A DNA stretch of 64,000 nucleotides, taken from NCBI RefSeq assembly GCF_947179515.1, contig NC_067495.1, positions 86,273,335 through 86,337,334 on the forward strand, in the 5' to 3' direction. Shown here in pieces: positions 47,185 through 58,087 of the stretch. The number at the start of each line of letters is the position of its first letter. The first letter of the stretch is position 1. The notes beneath the pieces are model-generated. The model ran no database searches, was not told the DNA's origin, and saw only the letters and a program-made list of their open reading frames with translations. This DNA comes from Apodemus sylvaticus (taxonomy: Eukaryota; Chordata; Mammalia; Rodentia; Muridae). Made by a program: the position numbers and the translations under genes.

Positions 47185-47960
47185 TTCTTTTTTTTAATTC
47201 GATATTTCTTTATTTACATTTCAAATGATTTCCCCTTTTCTGGTCCCCCACTCCCCGAAAGTCACATAAGCCCCCTTCCCTCCCCCTGTTCTCCCACACA
47301 CCCCTTTCCACTTCCCTGTTCTGGTTTTGCCTTATACTGCTACAATGAGTCTTTCCAGAACCAGGGGCCACTCCTCCTTTCTTCTTGTACCTCATTTGAT
47401 GTGTGGATTATGTTTTGGGTATTCCAGTTTTCCAGGCTAATATCCACTTATTAGTGGGTGCATACCATGATTGATCTTTTGAGACTGGGTTACCTCACTT
47501 AGTATGATGTTCTCCAGCTCCATCCATTTGCCTAAGAATTTCATGAATTCATTGTTTCTAATGGCTGATTAGTACTCTATTGTGTATATATATATATATA
47601 TATCACATTTTTTGCATCCACTCTTCTGTTGAGGGATACCTGGGTTCTTTCCAGCTTCTGGCTATAATAAATAGGGCTGCTATGAACATAGTGGAGCACG
47701 TATCCTTATTGCATGCTGGGGAATCCTCTGGGTATATGCCCAGGAGTGGTATAGCAGGATCTTTGGGGAAATGCAAATCAAAACAACCCTGAGATTTCAC
47801 CTTACACCAGTCAGAATGGCTAAGATTAAAAACTCAGGAGACAGCAGGTGTTGGTGAGGATGTGGAGAAAGAGGAACACTCCTCCACTGCTGGTGGGGTT
47901 GCAAATTGGTACAACCACTCTGGAAATCAGTCTGGCGGTTCCTCCGAAAACTGGGCATAT
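47185..47960 (-). mobile_element. Rat-type L1 with 5' inversion (twin priming)
   Basis: Left part 47185-47766 is inverted: T run, 3' UTR, ORF2 end (HSLISGY region) to 'gtatagcaggatctttgg'. Right part 47767-47957 is in plus orientation: 'gggaaatgcaaatcaaaac' through 'ttcctccgaaaactgggca'. In an intact L1 these two parts are adjacent, with about 16 bases between them. That is the signature of twin-primed reverse transcription. A (TA)n stretch at 47585-47602 sits in the ORF2 part. Confidence 0.88.
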
Positions 47961-47978
47961 CACTTCAAACACTTTTCT

Positions 47979-49127
47979 ATTGAGCAGTAAATGTTCTGTT
48001 TCAGTACCTAACCCTTGCTGTGTCTCCCTTCAGTTGTGGCAACTAGAAGAGCCCTCTCATCTCCATCTCCCATAACAAACTTCAAAGGAGAAATAAATGA
48101 GCATGGTCCATTTTGGTAATAGAACACCTAAAACCATAGGGTCAGATTTGGATAGGGAAGACTGAGAACAACTTTGGGAATTTAATCAGCAAATGCTTTC
48201 ATGTCATAGTTTAGTGGTTTCAGAATCTATGGTAGGGATTACTAGAATACTGTGAATGCCCAAGGAATTATTTTTTAAAAAGACTTGCATATCTACCTAT
48301 AACTGGCTAATCAATAATTTATGGTACTAATTTTCATCATGTTTGTTTTCTTTATTTATATCGATGTGAATTTTACTGGTCTGATGTTACTTTTGTAAAT
48401 CTCCCCTTTAATCATTAGCACGCATACATTCTATAAAATAATGGATCACGTTATACCCTTTAATTCATGTTTATCATGTACCATAAAGTGAGTGTTCTCC
48501 CACTGAGCCTTTCTTTCATGCTTACTAAAAACATGTATATTCACAGTAAAAAAAAAATTATTGAAACTACATAGCAGTTACAAAAGAATAGTTCTTTTCT
48601 TACTGATCAGGATAACAGAGCTATTCCAAGTATTTTGATATTCACAAGAAACCTCCATTCTTGTAAATCAAGATCAACTACCTTAATTCATTGACATGAT
48701 GGTAAAGGTCAACTATTTGACTATTTAACAGATGCATTATCTGACATATCTGTAGATATTATACTATTATAGAATGTAATATAATGTACTTTAGCCTTCA
48801 TACATTGAAAAAGTTAAAATGTGAAATATAATCTTTTATTCAATAAACTAGAGGACATAAGGCCTCTATGTGATATATAGAAAAATTCTACAGTTGTATA
48901 ATAAAAAATCACTTCAAATATATTCAAGTTACTATGACAGCGCATATGCTAAGATGTCAAATCAGGCAATAAAATTAAATATATGTTCTAATTAATACCT
49001 TTCAATATTATGCACCCCATAAACATCATTCATCAGAATCATTCGATTTCTATTAGTCTTTGACAACTCTATTCTCTTGTCATTTCCTGAAACATACTCA
49101 TTAATCTAATGTCTTTATGATTATTAT
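47979..49127. other. Unassigned AT-rich sequence
   Basis: About 1.1 kb with nothing recognised. Confidence 0.4.
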
Positions 49128-49255
49128 TTTTTATTATTTTCAAGATGGGGTTTTTCTGTGTAGCCCTGGCTGTCCTGGAAATCACTCTATGGACCAGCAT
49201 ACCCTCAAACTCATAGGTCTGTAGAAGGCTTTTAATTCAGCACCATGCCTGCTCT
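49128..49255 (-). repeat. B1 SINE, inverted
   Basis: 'ttttctgtgtagccctggc', 'tgtcctggaaatcactcta', 'accctcaaactcataggtc' and 'ttttaattcagcaccatgc' are the inverted B1 body and head. Confidence 0.88.
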
Positions 49256-49309
49256 GATCACATTCAAAGACCTTCTGGGTCTATGTGATCAGTCTGGAGT
49301 ACAGACATG

Positions 49310-49990
49310 TCATTAGCACACACCTTTAATCCCAAACCATGAAGGTAAAATTAGTTTGTAGAAATGTTTTAAAGTAATGTTTTAAAGTAATGTTTTAAAG
49401 TAATGTCTAATTGAGTGACAGACAAAGTGACAAATCAGAGAAATAGAATAGAATAGAATCTGCCCAACTCTGAGGAAAACAGAAGAAAGAGAGGCATCAT
49501 CAGAGGTTAGCAGTGTAGAGGAAGGGGAGAAGGAAGCAGTTTCACAGGGACAGCTGTGCAGGGACCAGATGCAGAGAGAGAACAAGCTAGACATGGGTGA
49601 AGACAGAACAAGCCAGAGGATTAGAAAATATTACTGAAGTTAGTTTGAGGCCAAGGAGAGGAATTCAGTCAGATAAGAGAAGCCAGTTTAAATCAGTTAG
49701 TTTAGAGAGGAGTTTGAGACAAAGCAGTTAAGTATCACAGAATACAGAAAGGTGGAATATATTCAGAGGCTGAAAACATTCTAGGCCTAGATTAGATTGT
49801 ACAGAGGCTCAATGTTTCTAGAACTAGGCCTAGGTTAGCGAACAGGCAGTAAGCTTTGAAAACAGCAATTACTACAGAAGAAAAAATTACACTTATAGAG
49901 ATCTACCTTCCTCTGCCTCCTGGACAGTGAGATTAATGGTATCCTCCACTACTATGTGGGTTATGAGTTTCTTGTATACATTTCTCCTTT
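49310..49990. repeat. Unassigned purine-rich rodent repeat with B1-like ends
   Basis: Begins with B1-like 'cacacctttaatcccaaac', then purine-rich text ('gagaacaagctagacatgg', 'gttagtttagagaggagtt', 'tctagaactaggcctaggt'), and ends with an inverted B1-like piece ('tagagatctaccttcctct', 'gcctcctggacagtgagat'). The layout resembles a rodent ERV/LTR-associated composite. Family not identified. Confidence 0.45.
49366..49404. repeat. 13-bp unit tandemly repeated three times
   Basis: 'gttttaaagtaat' three times head to tail without change, at 49366, 49379 and 49392. Confidence 0.95.
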
Positions 49991-50157
49991 GGCATGAAGT
50001 CACAGATTCTCATGTAGAAATTTGTAAATATCTGATGGTAGATTCTTTTTGAAATGGTTTTCTCTTTTATTTGTCCATTTTGCATTTAATGAAATGTAAA
50101 ATAATATTCTTAATCTAAAAGTGAATACATTAATTACTTTTATAAAATAGAAAAGTC

Positions 50158-50382
50158 ACGGTTGGAAAGATGCCTTATTAATTAAGATGACTTATTGCTC
50201 TTGCAGAGAACAAGAGTTTAGTTCCTAGCATTCATGTGATGGCTTGTAACAGTCCCTAACACTAGTTCCAAGGGATCCCTCAACTTCTGGCTTCTGTAAG
50301 TACTAGGCATGTACAAAGTGTACATACATACAGGCAAACAATAATAAATATAAAATAAAAATAAATAAATCTTTTAAAAAGA
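50158..50382 (+). repeat. B2 SINE
   Basis: 'ggttggaaagatgccttat', 'ttgctcttgcagagaacaa', 'agttcctagcattcatgtg', 'agttccaagggatccctca' and 'aataaataaatctttta' are in full B2 order. Confidence 0.85.
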
Positions 50383-50510
50383 AAAAAGTAATCAAATATT
50401 TTAAAAAATTAGTGTCATATATATATGTATATAATTAATTTTTATTAGGGAAGAGAATACTGATTAACTATTTAATATCAAGTGGTCAACCTCAAAAATG
50501 TGTGTACACC

Positions 50511-50513
50511 CAT

Positions 50514-50545
<32 letters not shown>

Positions 50546-50553
50546 ACACACAT
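50511..50553. repeat. (CA)n microsatellite
   Basis: CA dinucleotides with one TA interruption. Confidence 0.95.
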
Positions 50554-50574
50554 GTGGATATTAGATACTTAATC

Positions 50575-51010
50575 AGGTTTCTCATCCCTTGCAAAAAAAT
50601 AATTCTCCCTCTCTAATTACCTGTAGCTCTTTATCTAGATTAGGGACCCCATTTGATGTCCTCGATCCACCTTAGCATTTTAACAGGTGTTCTCCCTTGG
50701 CATGTCTTGTTTCAGCAACCAAATTGTTGAGATTTCATGGGTGTAGCTTCCCTGTCATATATAGAAGACACAATCTGACAGCAGAAGCACTGATTCGTTG
50801 GCTCTTACAAACTTTCCAACCCCCTGTTTCTTTATGCTCCCTCAGGCTTAGGTATAGGAGTTGTATTGTAGCTATATCAATTGTAGCTGGGTCAGCTGCA
50901 GTCAGACCTTATATGTATTTTGACCAGTTGTGGCTTTGTGTAACAGTGTCAGTCTGCTTTTCTTGTTACTTAGACTACCTACCATTAGTAAGTTAAAGAA
51001 TGAGAGGTGT
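50575..51010 (-). mobile_element. Old rodent L1 (Lx8/Lx9-like) 3' UTR, inverted
   Basis: 'acctgtagctctttatcta', 'accttagcattttaacagg', 'ttcatgggtgtagcttccc', 'agaagacacaatctgacag', 'taggagttgtattgtagct' and 'gaccagttgtggctttgtg'. Same 3' UTR type and orientation as 62465-62995. Confidence 0.7.
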
Positions 51011-51162
51011 TTTGTTTCCCAGTTCATGGGACAGAATCTGTTATGACAGGTAAGGCATAGCAATGCCTCCAGCTCCTGCCTATGGTGTCTTGAGGCTGCT
51101 TGATCATACCTCAGTATGTCAGAAAGCAAAGAGAAAGAGAATGCTAATGTCCAATTGGCTTT

Positions 51163-51171
51163 CCCTTTCCC

Positions 51172-51217
<46 letters not shown>

Positions 51218-51358
51218 TTTCTTTCTTTCCTTCTTTCTTTCTTTCTTCCTTTCTCTCTTTCCCTCTCTCTTTCTCTCTCTCCCTCATTGTTTTTTCTTTT
51301 TCTTTCTTTCTCCATTCTATCCTTCTTTTCTTCCTTTATTTTATTTATTCTTCTTTCA
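51163..51358. repeat. About 195-base polypyrimidine tract, mainly (TTTC)n
   Basis: Almost pure C/T with a core of about 11 TTTC units. It lies where the inverted poly(A) tail of the old L1 (51359-53130) is expected, so it probably grew from that tail. The 94-153 codon frames across it are artefacts. Confidence 0.93.
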
Positions 51359-51504
51359 TACAATATAACCTGCAGCTTCCCATCTCTCTTCCCATACTAG
51401 CTACTCCTTCCTACCTCCTCTCTCCCCCAGATCCTCTTTTTTTCCTTCAGAAAAGAGCAGGTCTAGTAGGACTATTTACTGAAAATGGCATAACACCATA
51501 CAGT

Positions 51505-52745
51505 TTAGTTCGGTACCCCACTTTTTAATGGGGTTATTTGGTTCTCTAGATTCTACTTTCTTGAGTGCTCTGTATATATTAGATATTAGCCCTCCGTCAG
51601 ATTTAGGGTTGGTGAAGATCCGTTCCTAATCTGTTGGTTGACGTTTCTTCCTTTTGACAGTGTCCTTTGCCTTACAGAAACTTTGTAGTTTTATGAGGTC
51701 CCATTTGTCAATTCTTGATCTTAGAGCATAAGCTATTGGTGTTCTATTCAGGAACTTTTCCCCTGTGCCCATGTCCTCAAGGGTCTTCCCCAGTTTCTTT
51801 TCTATTAGTTTCAGTGTGTCAGGTTTTATGTGGAGGTTCTTGATCCATTTGAAGTTGACCTTAGTACAAGTTGGGTACTGAACTAAACAAAGAATTTTCA
51901 CATGAAGAACTTCGGATGGCCAAGAGGCACCTTAAGAAATGTTCGACATCATTAATCATTAGGGAAATGCAAATCAAAACAACCCTGAGATTTCACCTCA
52001 CACCAGTCAGAATGGCTAAGATTAAAAATTCAGGAGACATCAGGCGCTGGCGAGGATGTGGAGAAAGAGGAACACTCCTTCACTGCTGGTGGGATTGTAA
52101 GATGGTGCAACCACTTTGGAAGTCAGTCTAGCAGCTCCTCAGAAAACAGGGCATGGCACTTCCAGAGGACCCTGCTATACCACTCCTGGGCATATACCCA
52201 GAGGATTCCCCAGCATGTAATAAGGACACATGCTCCACTATGTTCATAGCAGCCCTATTTGTAGTAGCCAGAAGCTGGAAACAACCAAGGTGTCCCTCAA
52301 CAGAGGAATGAATACAAAAAATGTGGTATATTTACACAATGGAGTAATATTCAGACTTTAGAAACAATGAATTCACGATATTCGTAGACAAATGGATGGA
52401 GCTGGAGAACATCATACTAAGTGAGGTAACCCAGTATCAAAAGATCAGTCATGGTATGCACTCACTGATAAGTGGATAATAACCTAGAAACTTGGAATAC
52501 CCAAGAAATAATCCACATATTAAATGATGTCCAAAAAGAACAGAGGAGTGGCCCCTGGTTCTGGAAATCTCAGTGCAACAGTATAGGGGAATACCAGAAC
52601 AGGGAAGTGGGAAGGAGTTGATGGAGGAACAGGGGGAGGGAAGAGGCCTTATGGGACTTGCTGGGAGTGGGGACCCAGAAAATGGGAAATCATTTGAAAT
52701 GTAAATAAAGAATACATCGAATAAAAAAAAAAAGGAAAAAAAAAG
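51505..52745 (+). mobile_element. L1 insertion, twin-primed, with 8-bp TSD
   Basis: Plus part 51873-52745: ORF2 from 'gggtactgaactaaac' to the stop after SLISG, then 3' UTR, 'gaaatgtaaataaagaata' and an A tail. The inverted 5' part 51505-51870 carries the next upstream ORF2 stretch (minus frame 51626-51901: CTKVNFKWIKNLHIKPDTLK). The two parts overlap by about 16 bases of source sequence (gggta-c/t-gaactaaac), which could be the priming microhomology. 'catacagt' flanks at 51497-51504 and 52746-52753. Confidence 0.9.
51871..52471 (+). pseudogene. L1 ORF2 C-terminal remnant
   Basis: Plus frame 51871-52131 encodes GTELNKEFSHEELRMAKRHL and the cysteine-rich RRWRGCGERGTLLHCWWDC, where the first cysteine of the C-X3-C-X7-H-X4-C motif is arginine. 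The reading then shifts frame. The final SLISG codons are followed by further sequence instead of the usual stop. No endonuclease or RT domain. Not functional. Confidence 0.85.
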
Positions 52746-53225
52746 CATACAGTAAGACCAGGTGCAAACCCTCACGTCAAGGTTGGATGAGAGGACACAG
52801 TAGAGTCCCAGGAGCAGAAATGGGAGTGAGAGATAACTTCTCTTCTACTATTAGGAGTCCCACAAAGACTCCAAGCTAAAAAAGCCACAGCATTTATGCA
52901 GAAGCAAGGTCACAGACCCAGGCAAGCGTAATGATTGCTACTTCAGCCTCTGAGAGCCCCTGTGATCCTTGATTAGTAGATTCTGTGGGCTGTGTTCTCA
53001 TAGTGTCCTCAACACTTCTTGTTTCTAGAATCCTCCCCCTCTTCTGCAGGATTCCCTGAGCTCCACCCAATGTTTGTATGTGGGTCTCTACATATGTTCC
53101 CATTTCTACCTGATGAAACCCCCTTTCAGACTAGTGTTACAGACTATGGAATGATACCACCCATATTCAGTGTTTTGGAAGACCTTTCACAGACATAACC
53201 AGAGATGTGCTTCATAAAGGGCCTA

Positions 53226-54189
53226 GGTTTTTATTTCTAATCCAATAACGTTTGCAATCAAAATCAATCATCACTTTGAATAAAAAAGGATTTGTGTAAA
53301 GAAGTAAAAGAGAATATGAAAGAATGGGGAAACCCTCAAAAGAATAAACTCTGGAAAATGAAGAATATTTTAACCATTCAACCACAGTTCAATATGAAAA
53401 TGGAACAGTAACCAAAACCTGAAAGGACCTTGCACATAAGTAAATTTTAACACACGAATAAGAAATACATCTGTAGCCCATCCTATGCACTAAGGTTAAA
53501 CAATAGAAGACAGTTTTGTAGAATTTATCCTTTCATTTCAAAACAATCTTTGAATTCATTTCATTACACATTTAAATTTATATGAAAAATATCACCTTCC
53601 ATATAAAAGCTATTTGTAACAAGTACTCCTTTAGACAGTAGTCCAGTTACTTTTCCTCTTAGATGTATGTTTTTCCTACCTGCTGAACCTCTATTGTTAA
53701 AGAGAATTTGGGCAAAAAAAAAAAAATCGATTACAAAGAAAGGAAGCCAACTGGTTTTGTAAGCTATAAAGGTTAAAATGATTCCATGAATCATTCCTCC
53801 AGAAGCTTTGTAAGCAACACTTTTCTCCAAAATTTTATGACAGCTGGTACAACATGAAACCATATGCCTTTTTATATCTCCTAAATAAAAGTGACTAATT
53901 TGACTTATTAGCATTGTGTCCTCTAGAGACGCAGCTAAGAGAGTTTCTGCAGATTTATCTGATTCTTATTATATTTTAACAATGTCTGCTTTTATACCAG
54001 AAGCAATTATGTTAGCCATCTGTTTGCAAATATTTGTAAAGAAAATTACAAACTTTACCTTTATGTACTTTGGGTATTTGATATGACTCACATCACAAAT
54101 CTCCTCAGAAATATATGTTCATGTATATGAGTAAGAGCTGGTGATATCCCCTGTGTGGCTCTCAAAGATTAGAACCACCATATTGGAGT
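53226..54189. other. Unassigned sequence
   Basis: About 1 kb. The minus strand has a 116-codon frame (53564-53914) with a hydrophobic stretch partly encoded by an A13 run. No homologue recognised, so not called as a gene. Confidence 0.4.
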
Positions 54190-54345
54190 TTGAAAGAGCC
54201 TTAGAGATCTCTATTATCCAATTCTCTCATTTTACAACTGGAACTTCAAGGGCTTTGGAGGTCAAATAATTTGACCATGGCTACAAACGCATTTGCCCAC
54301 ACGGATAAAACTCAAAGCCAAATTTCCTGACAATGTGTTATTTGT
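54190..54345 (-). repeat. MIR-class ancient SINE, tentative
   Basis: 'ccttagagatctctattat', 'ctctcattttacaactgga', 'aataatttgaccatggcta' resemble the inverted MIR-like block (ttagagatcatctag, cattttacagatgagg, gacttgcccaaggtc). Confidence 0.45.
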
Positions 54346-54493
54346 ATTAATCCCACCCTTTCTCTAAGAGTCATTTCTGGCAAGAGAAACTCACATGTGG
54401 AAATCTAGCTACTAATGGCCATAAATTTAAGTTAGGACTGAAAGTCCACTAAAAAGCTAAAGACTCTGTCTCATAGAGCATGGACCCAACAAG

Positions 54494-54530
54494 ACACACA
54501 TACACACACACAGAGAGAGAGGGGGGGGGG
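54494..54530. repeat. Short CA-GA-G10 tract
   Basis: ACACAC, then GAGAGA, then ten G residues (54521-54530). Confidence 0.93.
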
Positions 54531-54897
54531 TAGGCACTCTGGACTTATTGCTTACCAGAGCAAAAGGAAGCCTGCAAAATAGATCTTATCACATAAATCT
54601 GGTGTCAATTCTATTTAACAAGTATGTACTTTCAGTCAAGCAAGCTGGGCTTTTTATTTGCTGTGAGTGTCAAGATACATCTAGAGAATCACATATCTCA
54701 GAGAAAGAATATGTGGAAGAACCTATTTGTGGATTTGGGAGTAAGAGGGGATTGAGGGAGAATTTAACAAAACAATTTCCCTTAAGACTTAACATTCTGA
54801 GAAAGTGGAGGCAATTTTATGATTAAGTGTCTTATTATAATATATCTATAAGGAAACCAAATGGGGCTAAAGTTAATTTAATTGACATGAGCTACAA
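54531..54897. other. Unassigned sequence
   Basis: A 92-codon frame at 54548-54826 has no recognised domain. Confidence 0.4.
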
Positions 54898-55035
54898 ACT
54901 TGTCTACAGACAATAAAATGCAAGTATCTTCTCAATTCAAGTTCCTCATTCCAAATAATTCTAGCTGTATCAAGTTGACAAAAACAAAAACAAAAAACAA
55001 CAACAAAAACCTAACCAAAACACACCAGTTAATAG
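54898..55035 (-). repeat. Family B LTR-like repeat, terminal fragment, inverted
   Basis: 'tatcttctcaattcaagtt', 'cctcattccaaataattct' and 'agctgtatcaagttgacaa' match the inverted family end. Followed by an A/C-rich stretch of AAAAC units. Confidence 0.55.
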
Positions 55036-55647
55036 TTCCTGGTTAGCAAAGTTTATATTTTTAAGATTTCTCAATGTAGCTTCATTGGTAGGATAGATGA
55101 ACAGATCAATGATTCCAAGGTACAAATCTTGCTTGCTTAGATCTCAAGTTGAACAGTTAATCATTATAAATAAAAATTAAAAATCAAATATTATGGAACC
55201 AAACCACAAATCAAAGCAGGCAAAATAGTATTTCTTATCTGTGCAGGCCATATTAACAGTACACTGGGAAACAAGATGAATTTGACACTTTTTAAAAATC
55301 AGATTTAAATCTCAATATAAATTCTTGATACCTTTGTGAATTAATGGAGGTGTAGCTGTAGCATTGACATTCTCAGAGCCATTGAGGATTGAATAAAACA
55401 ATGAAATTTGTCTTAAGAAATGTACAATTGGACCATTTCAAAATGTCACTTTTCTTTCTTTTTTCTAATTCTTAAAATAATCCCTTTGCAAGCCTTCCTC
55501 ACCCCAACCCAGAATCAGTTACTTTAACCAGCTCTTCAATGCTATTGATGTTCCATCTTGGTAGAGTAGTTAACCTGCTAAGCCGTAGTTATACTTCATC
55601 TTTATTTCAGCTTCACAATAAAAGAATCTTGAATGTAACATTTAAAA
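55036..55647. other. Unassigned AT-rich sequence
   Basis: Nothing recognised. Confidence 0.4.
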
Positions 55648-55935
55648 GACCAGGGATGGTGGAGTACTTCATACTGAAAAGTTTCTGCTTTATAAGCATA
55701 AGAACTTGAGTCTATTCTCTAGAACACACATAAAAATGCCATGTGTCCTGGCACAAATTCATAATCCCAGTACTAAGAAAGCAGAGACAGGAGAACCCCT
55801 GAGGATTCCCAGAAACCCTAGCTGAATCAGTAAGTTCCAGGACAAGGAAAAATGCTATCTCAGAAGAAATGGGTTGCGCTCCCGAGGAAGACTTCTGAGG
55901 TCCTCTTTCAGCCTTCACATGGATGAGCATATGAA
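55648..55935 (+). repeat. B3 SINE, diverged
   Basis: 'ctttataagcataagaact', 'tgagtctattctctagaac', 'cacaaattcataatcccag', 'aaagcagagacaggagaac', 'gtaagttccaggacaagga' and 'ctgaggtcctctttcagcc' follow B3 head to 3' end. Confidence 0.75.
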
Positions 55936-56794
55936 GAACCAACCTGCCACCATCTTAGACTTAAAAGCCATCTTTTAGTAAAGACAAACAGGGTTCATGT
56001 GTATTTATGAAAAAAACCTCTTTTTCTTAAGTTTTGAGCTAGTCTCACCTGCAACTTACAAATGGTTCAGAACTGTTCCAGGAATGCCAATCATGTCTTT
56101 GTTTCAAAAAGTTGTTTATAACAATCTTACAAACCTACCTTTCAAAAGGTTGCATGACCACCTATAATATGACTATTCAGTTATGACTTATTTGGTTCAG
56201 GAGGTCATATAAGACTAACTTGCTATGCCTATGCGTGCATCTGTTCATGAGTGCATGCATGAGAGAGAGGGGGGGAAGGAAGGAGAGAGAGAGAGAAAGA
56301 GAATAAGGCTTATACATTAGCCTCATATATGTTTCTCACCAAATCCCCCATTTGGAAAGCTCAGAGCTCTATGAAAACATTGTTTTCCTCATATCCAATG
56401 CTGACCACTCAAATCCTGTCTTCAGGGGAGGCAACCCATATACAGGAATACCAATTAAAAAAACTTGTGTATTAATTAATTTGGTCATGATGATTTGGGT
56501 CAGTAGTCTTTCTCCTTCCATCTTTGGGATTAACACATACACATATTACATGTGCCATGCATACTCAGGTGTATACACACACACACAATATCACACACAC
56601 ATTTACAATGACTGATAGGAGAGAGCTTACCAGATAAAATGAATGGCATGAACAAAGATATGCCTGACATTAATGACTGCATCTGTGAATGTTAAAGTAA
56701 AAAACATTTGGACATATGGAGCTTATTGCAAGATACTGATTTGATCTCAGGAATGAAGTGAATTTGAAAAATAACACTGATAGATATAAACACT
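55936..56794. other. Unassigned sequence with GA- and CA-rich stretches
   Basis: Purine tract (GA, G7, GGAA) at 56261-56305 and interrupted CA at 56574-56602. Otherwise nothing recognised. Confidence 0.4.
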
Positions 56795-56799
56795 GAAGA

Positions 56800-58087
56800 C
56801 TCTTATTAAAAATCAAATTTATCTGGAAAAATAAAAATCCCAGAATACTGAAAAAAAAAATTCTCAACATCAAAAGAACTGGGGGGGGGGGGGGGTCTCA
56901 TAATCCTGGACTTCAGGCTTTAATAGAGAGCAATAGTGATAAAAAAAAAAACTGCACGTTATTGGTACAGAGACAGACAAATTGATTAATGGAATAGAAC
57001 TGAAGACCCAGAAATAAAACCACATACTTACAGGCATTTGATCTTTGACAAATATGCCAAAAGTATACAATGGAAAAATCATCTTCAATAAATGGTGCTG
57101 TTCTGTCTGTATGTAGAAAACAAATATAGACCCATATTTGTCACCTTGCACAAAGCTCAAGTCCAAGTGGATGCAGAACTTCAACATAAAACCAGACATA
57201 CTGAATCTAATAGAAGAGAAAGTGGGAAAGAGCCTTGAAATCCTTGGCAAAAGGGGAAATTTCCTAAACAGAACTCAAATGGCTCATGTTCTAAGATCAA
57301 AAAAAGATAAATGGGGCCTCATGAAACTGGAAAGCTTCTGTAAGTCAAAGGACATAGTCAATCAGACAAATCAGCCACTACAGATTGGGAAAAAACTTTA
57401 CTAACCCCACATCTGATAGTGGGTTAATATCCAAAATATATAAAGAATTCAAGAAGCTAACCACCAAAAGAACCACACAACTCAATCAAAAAATGCAGTA
57501 TAGTACTAAACAGAGAATTCCCAGGTACTGAAAAGCACCTAAAGAAATGTTCAAAGTCCTTAGTAATCAGAGAAATGCAAATCAAAACTACCCTGAGATT
57601 CCACCTTTCTAGCAATCAGAATGGCTCAGATCAAAACCTTGGGTGACAACACATGTTGGACAGGATGTGGAGAAAGAGGAACAGTCTTCCATTGCTGGTG
57701 GGATTGTAAACTGGTACAACTACTCTGGAAATCAATCTGGAGGTTCCTAGAAAATTGTAAATAGATCTACCCGAAGACCCAGCAATACCACTCTTGGGAA
57801 TATACCCAAAAGATGCCCCACCATGTCACATGGGCACATGTTCCACTATATTCATAGCTGCCTTGTTTGTGATAGCCAGAAGCTGGAAACAACCCAGATG
57901 TTTCATGACAGAAGAGTGGATACAGAAAATGTGGTTCATTTACACAATGGAATACTACACAGCTACTAAGAACTAGGACATCCTGCGTTTTGCAGGCAAA
58001 TGGATGGAACTTGAAAACATCCAGAGTAAAGTAACTCAGACCCAAAAGGACATACATAGTATGTACTCACTAATAAGTGAATATTAA
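56800..58087 (+). pseudogene. Decayed L1 ORF2 C-terminal region
   Basis: Open scraps in L1 order: 57138-57404 starts MSPCTKLKSKWMQNFNIKPD (the CTKL.SKW block) and 57794-57976 includes CSTIFIAALFVIARSWKQPR. A G15 run at 56881-56895 and A-run expansions break the frame. RT catalytic and endonuclease domains are not present. Confidence 0.82.
56881..56895. repeat. G15 homopolymer
   Basis: Fifteen consecutive G residues inside the L1 ORF2 relic, where related L1 copies have mixed sequence. Confidence 0.95.

Larger units (their letters stand above)
51359..53130 (-). mobile_element. Old rodent L1 3' UTR, inverted, split by a young L1
   Basis: Left part 51359-51504 ('cagaaaagagcaggtctag', 'gaaaatggcataacaccat'). 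Right part 52746-53130 ('ccaggtgcaaaccctcacg', 'attaggagtcccacaaaga', 'gattctgtgggctgtgttc', 'cagaccaggcaagcg'-like text, and 'gtgggtctctacatatgtt'). The two join smoothly when the rat-type L1 and one copy of its 'catacagt' duplication are removed. Confidence 0.75.
51018..53225 (-). repeat. Family A LTR-like repeat split by nested L1 insertions
   Basis: Left part 51018-51165 ('ctgttatgacaggtaaggc', 'gaatgctaatgtccaattg', 'gctttccctttccc') and right part about 53131-53225 ('actatggaatgataccacc', 'tttcacagacataaccaga') fit end to end as one family A copy. Everything between is later insertion. Confidence 0.55.

Noticed and set aside
50902..51400. 94-153 codon frames on both strands
   Set aside because: Read-through of the (TTTC)n polypyrimidine tract (FLSFFLS or KKERKKE repeats).
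53564..53914. 116-codon minus frame considered as a processed pseudogene
   Set aside because: The hydrophobic stretch is partly encoded by an A13/T13 run, and no homologue, poly(A) tail or flanking duplication was recognised.
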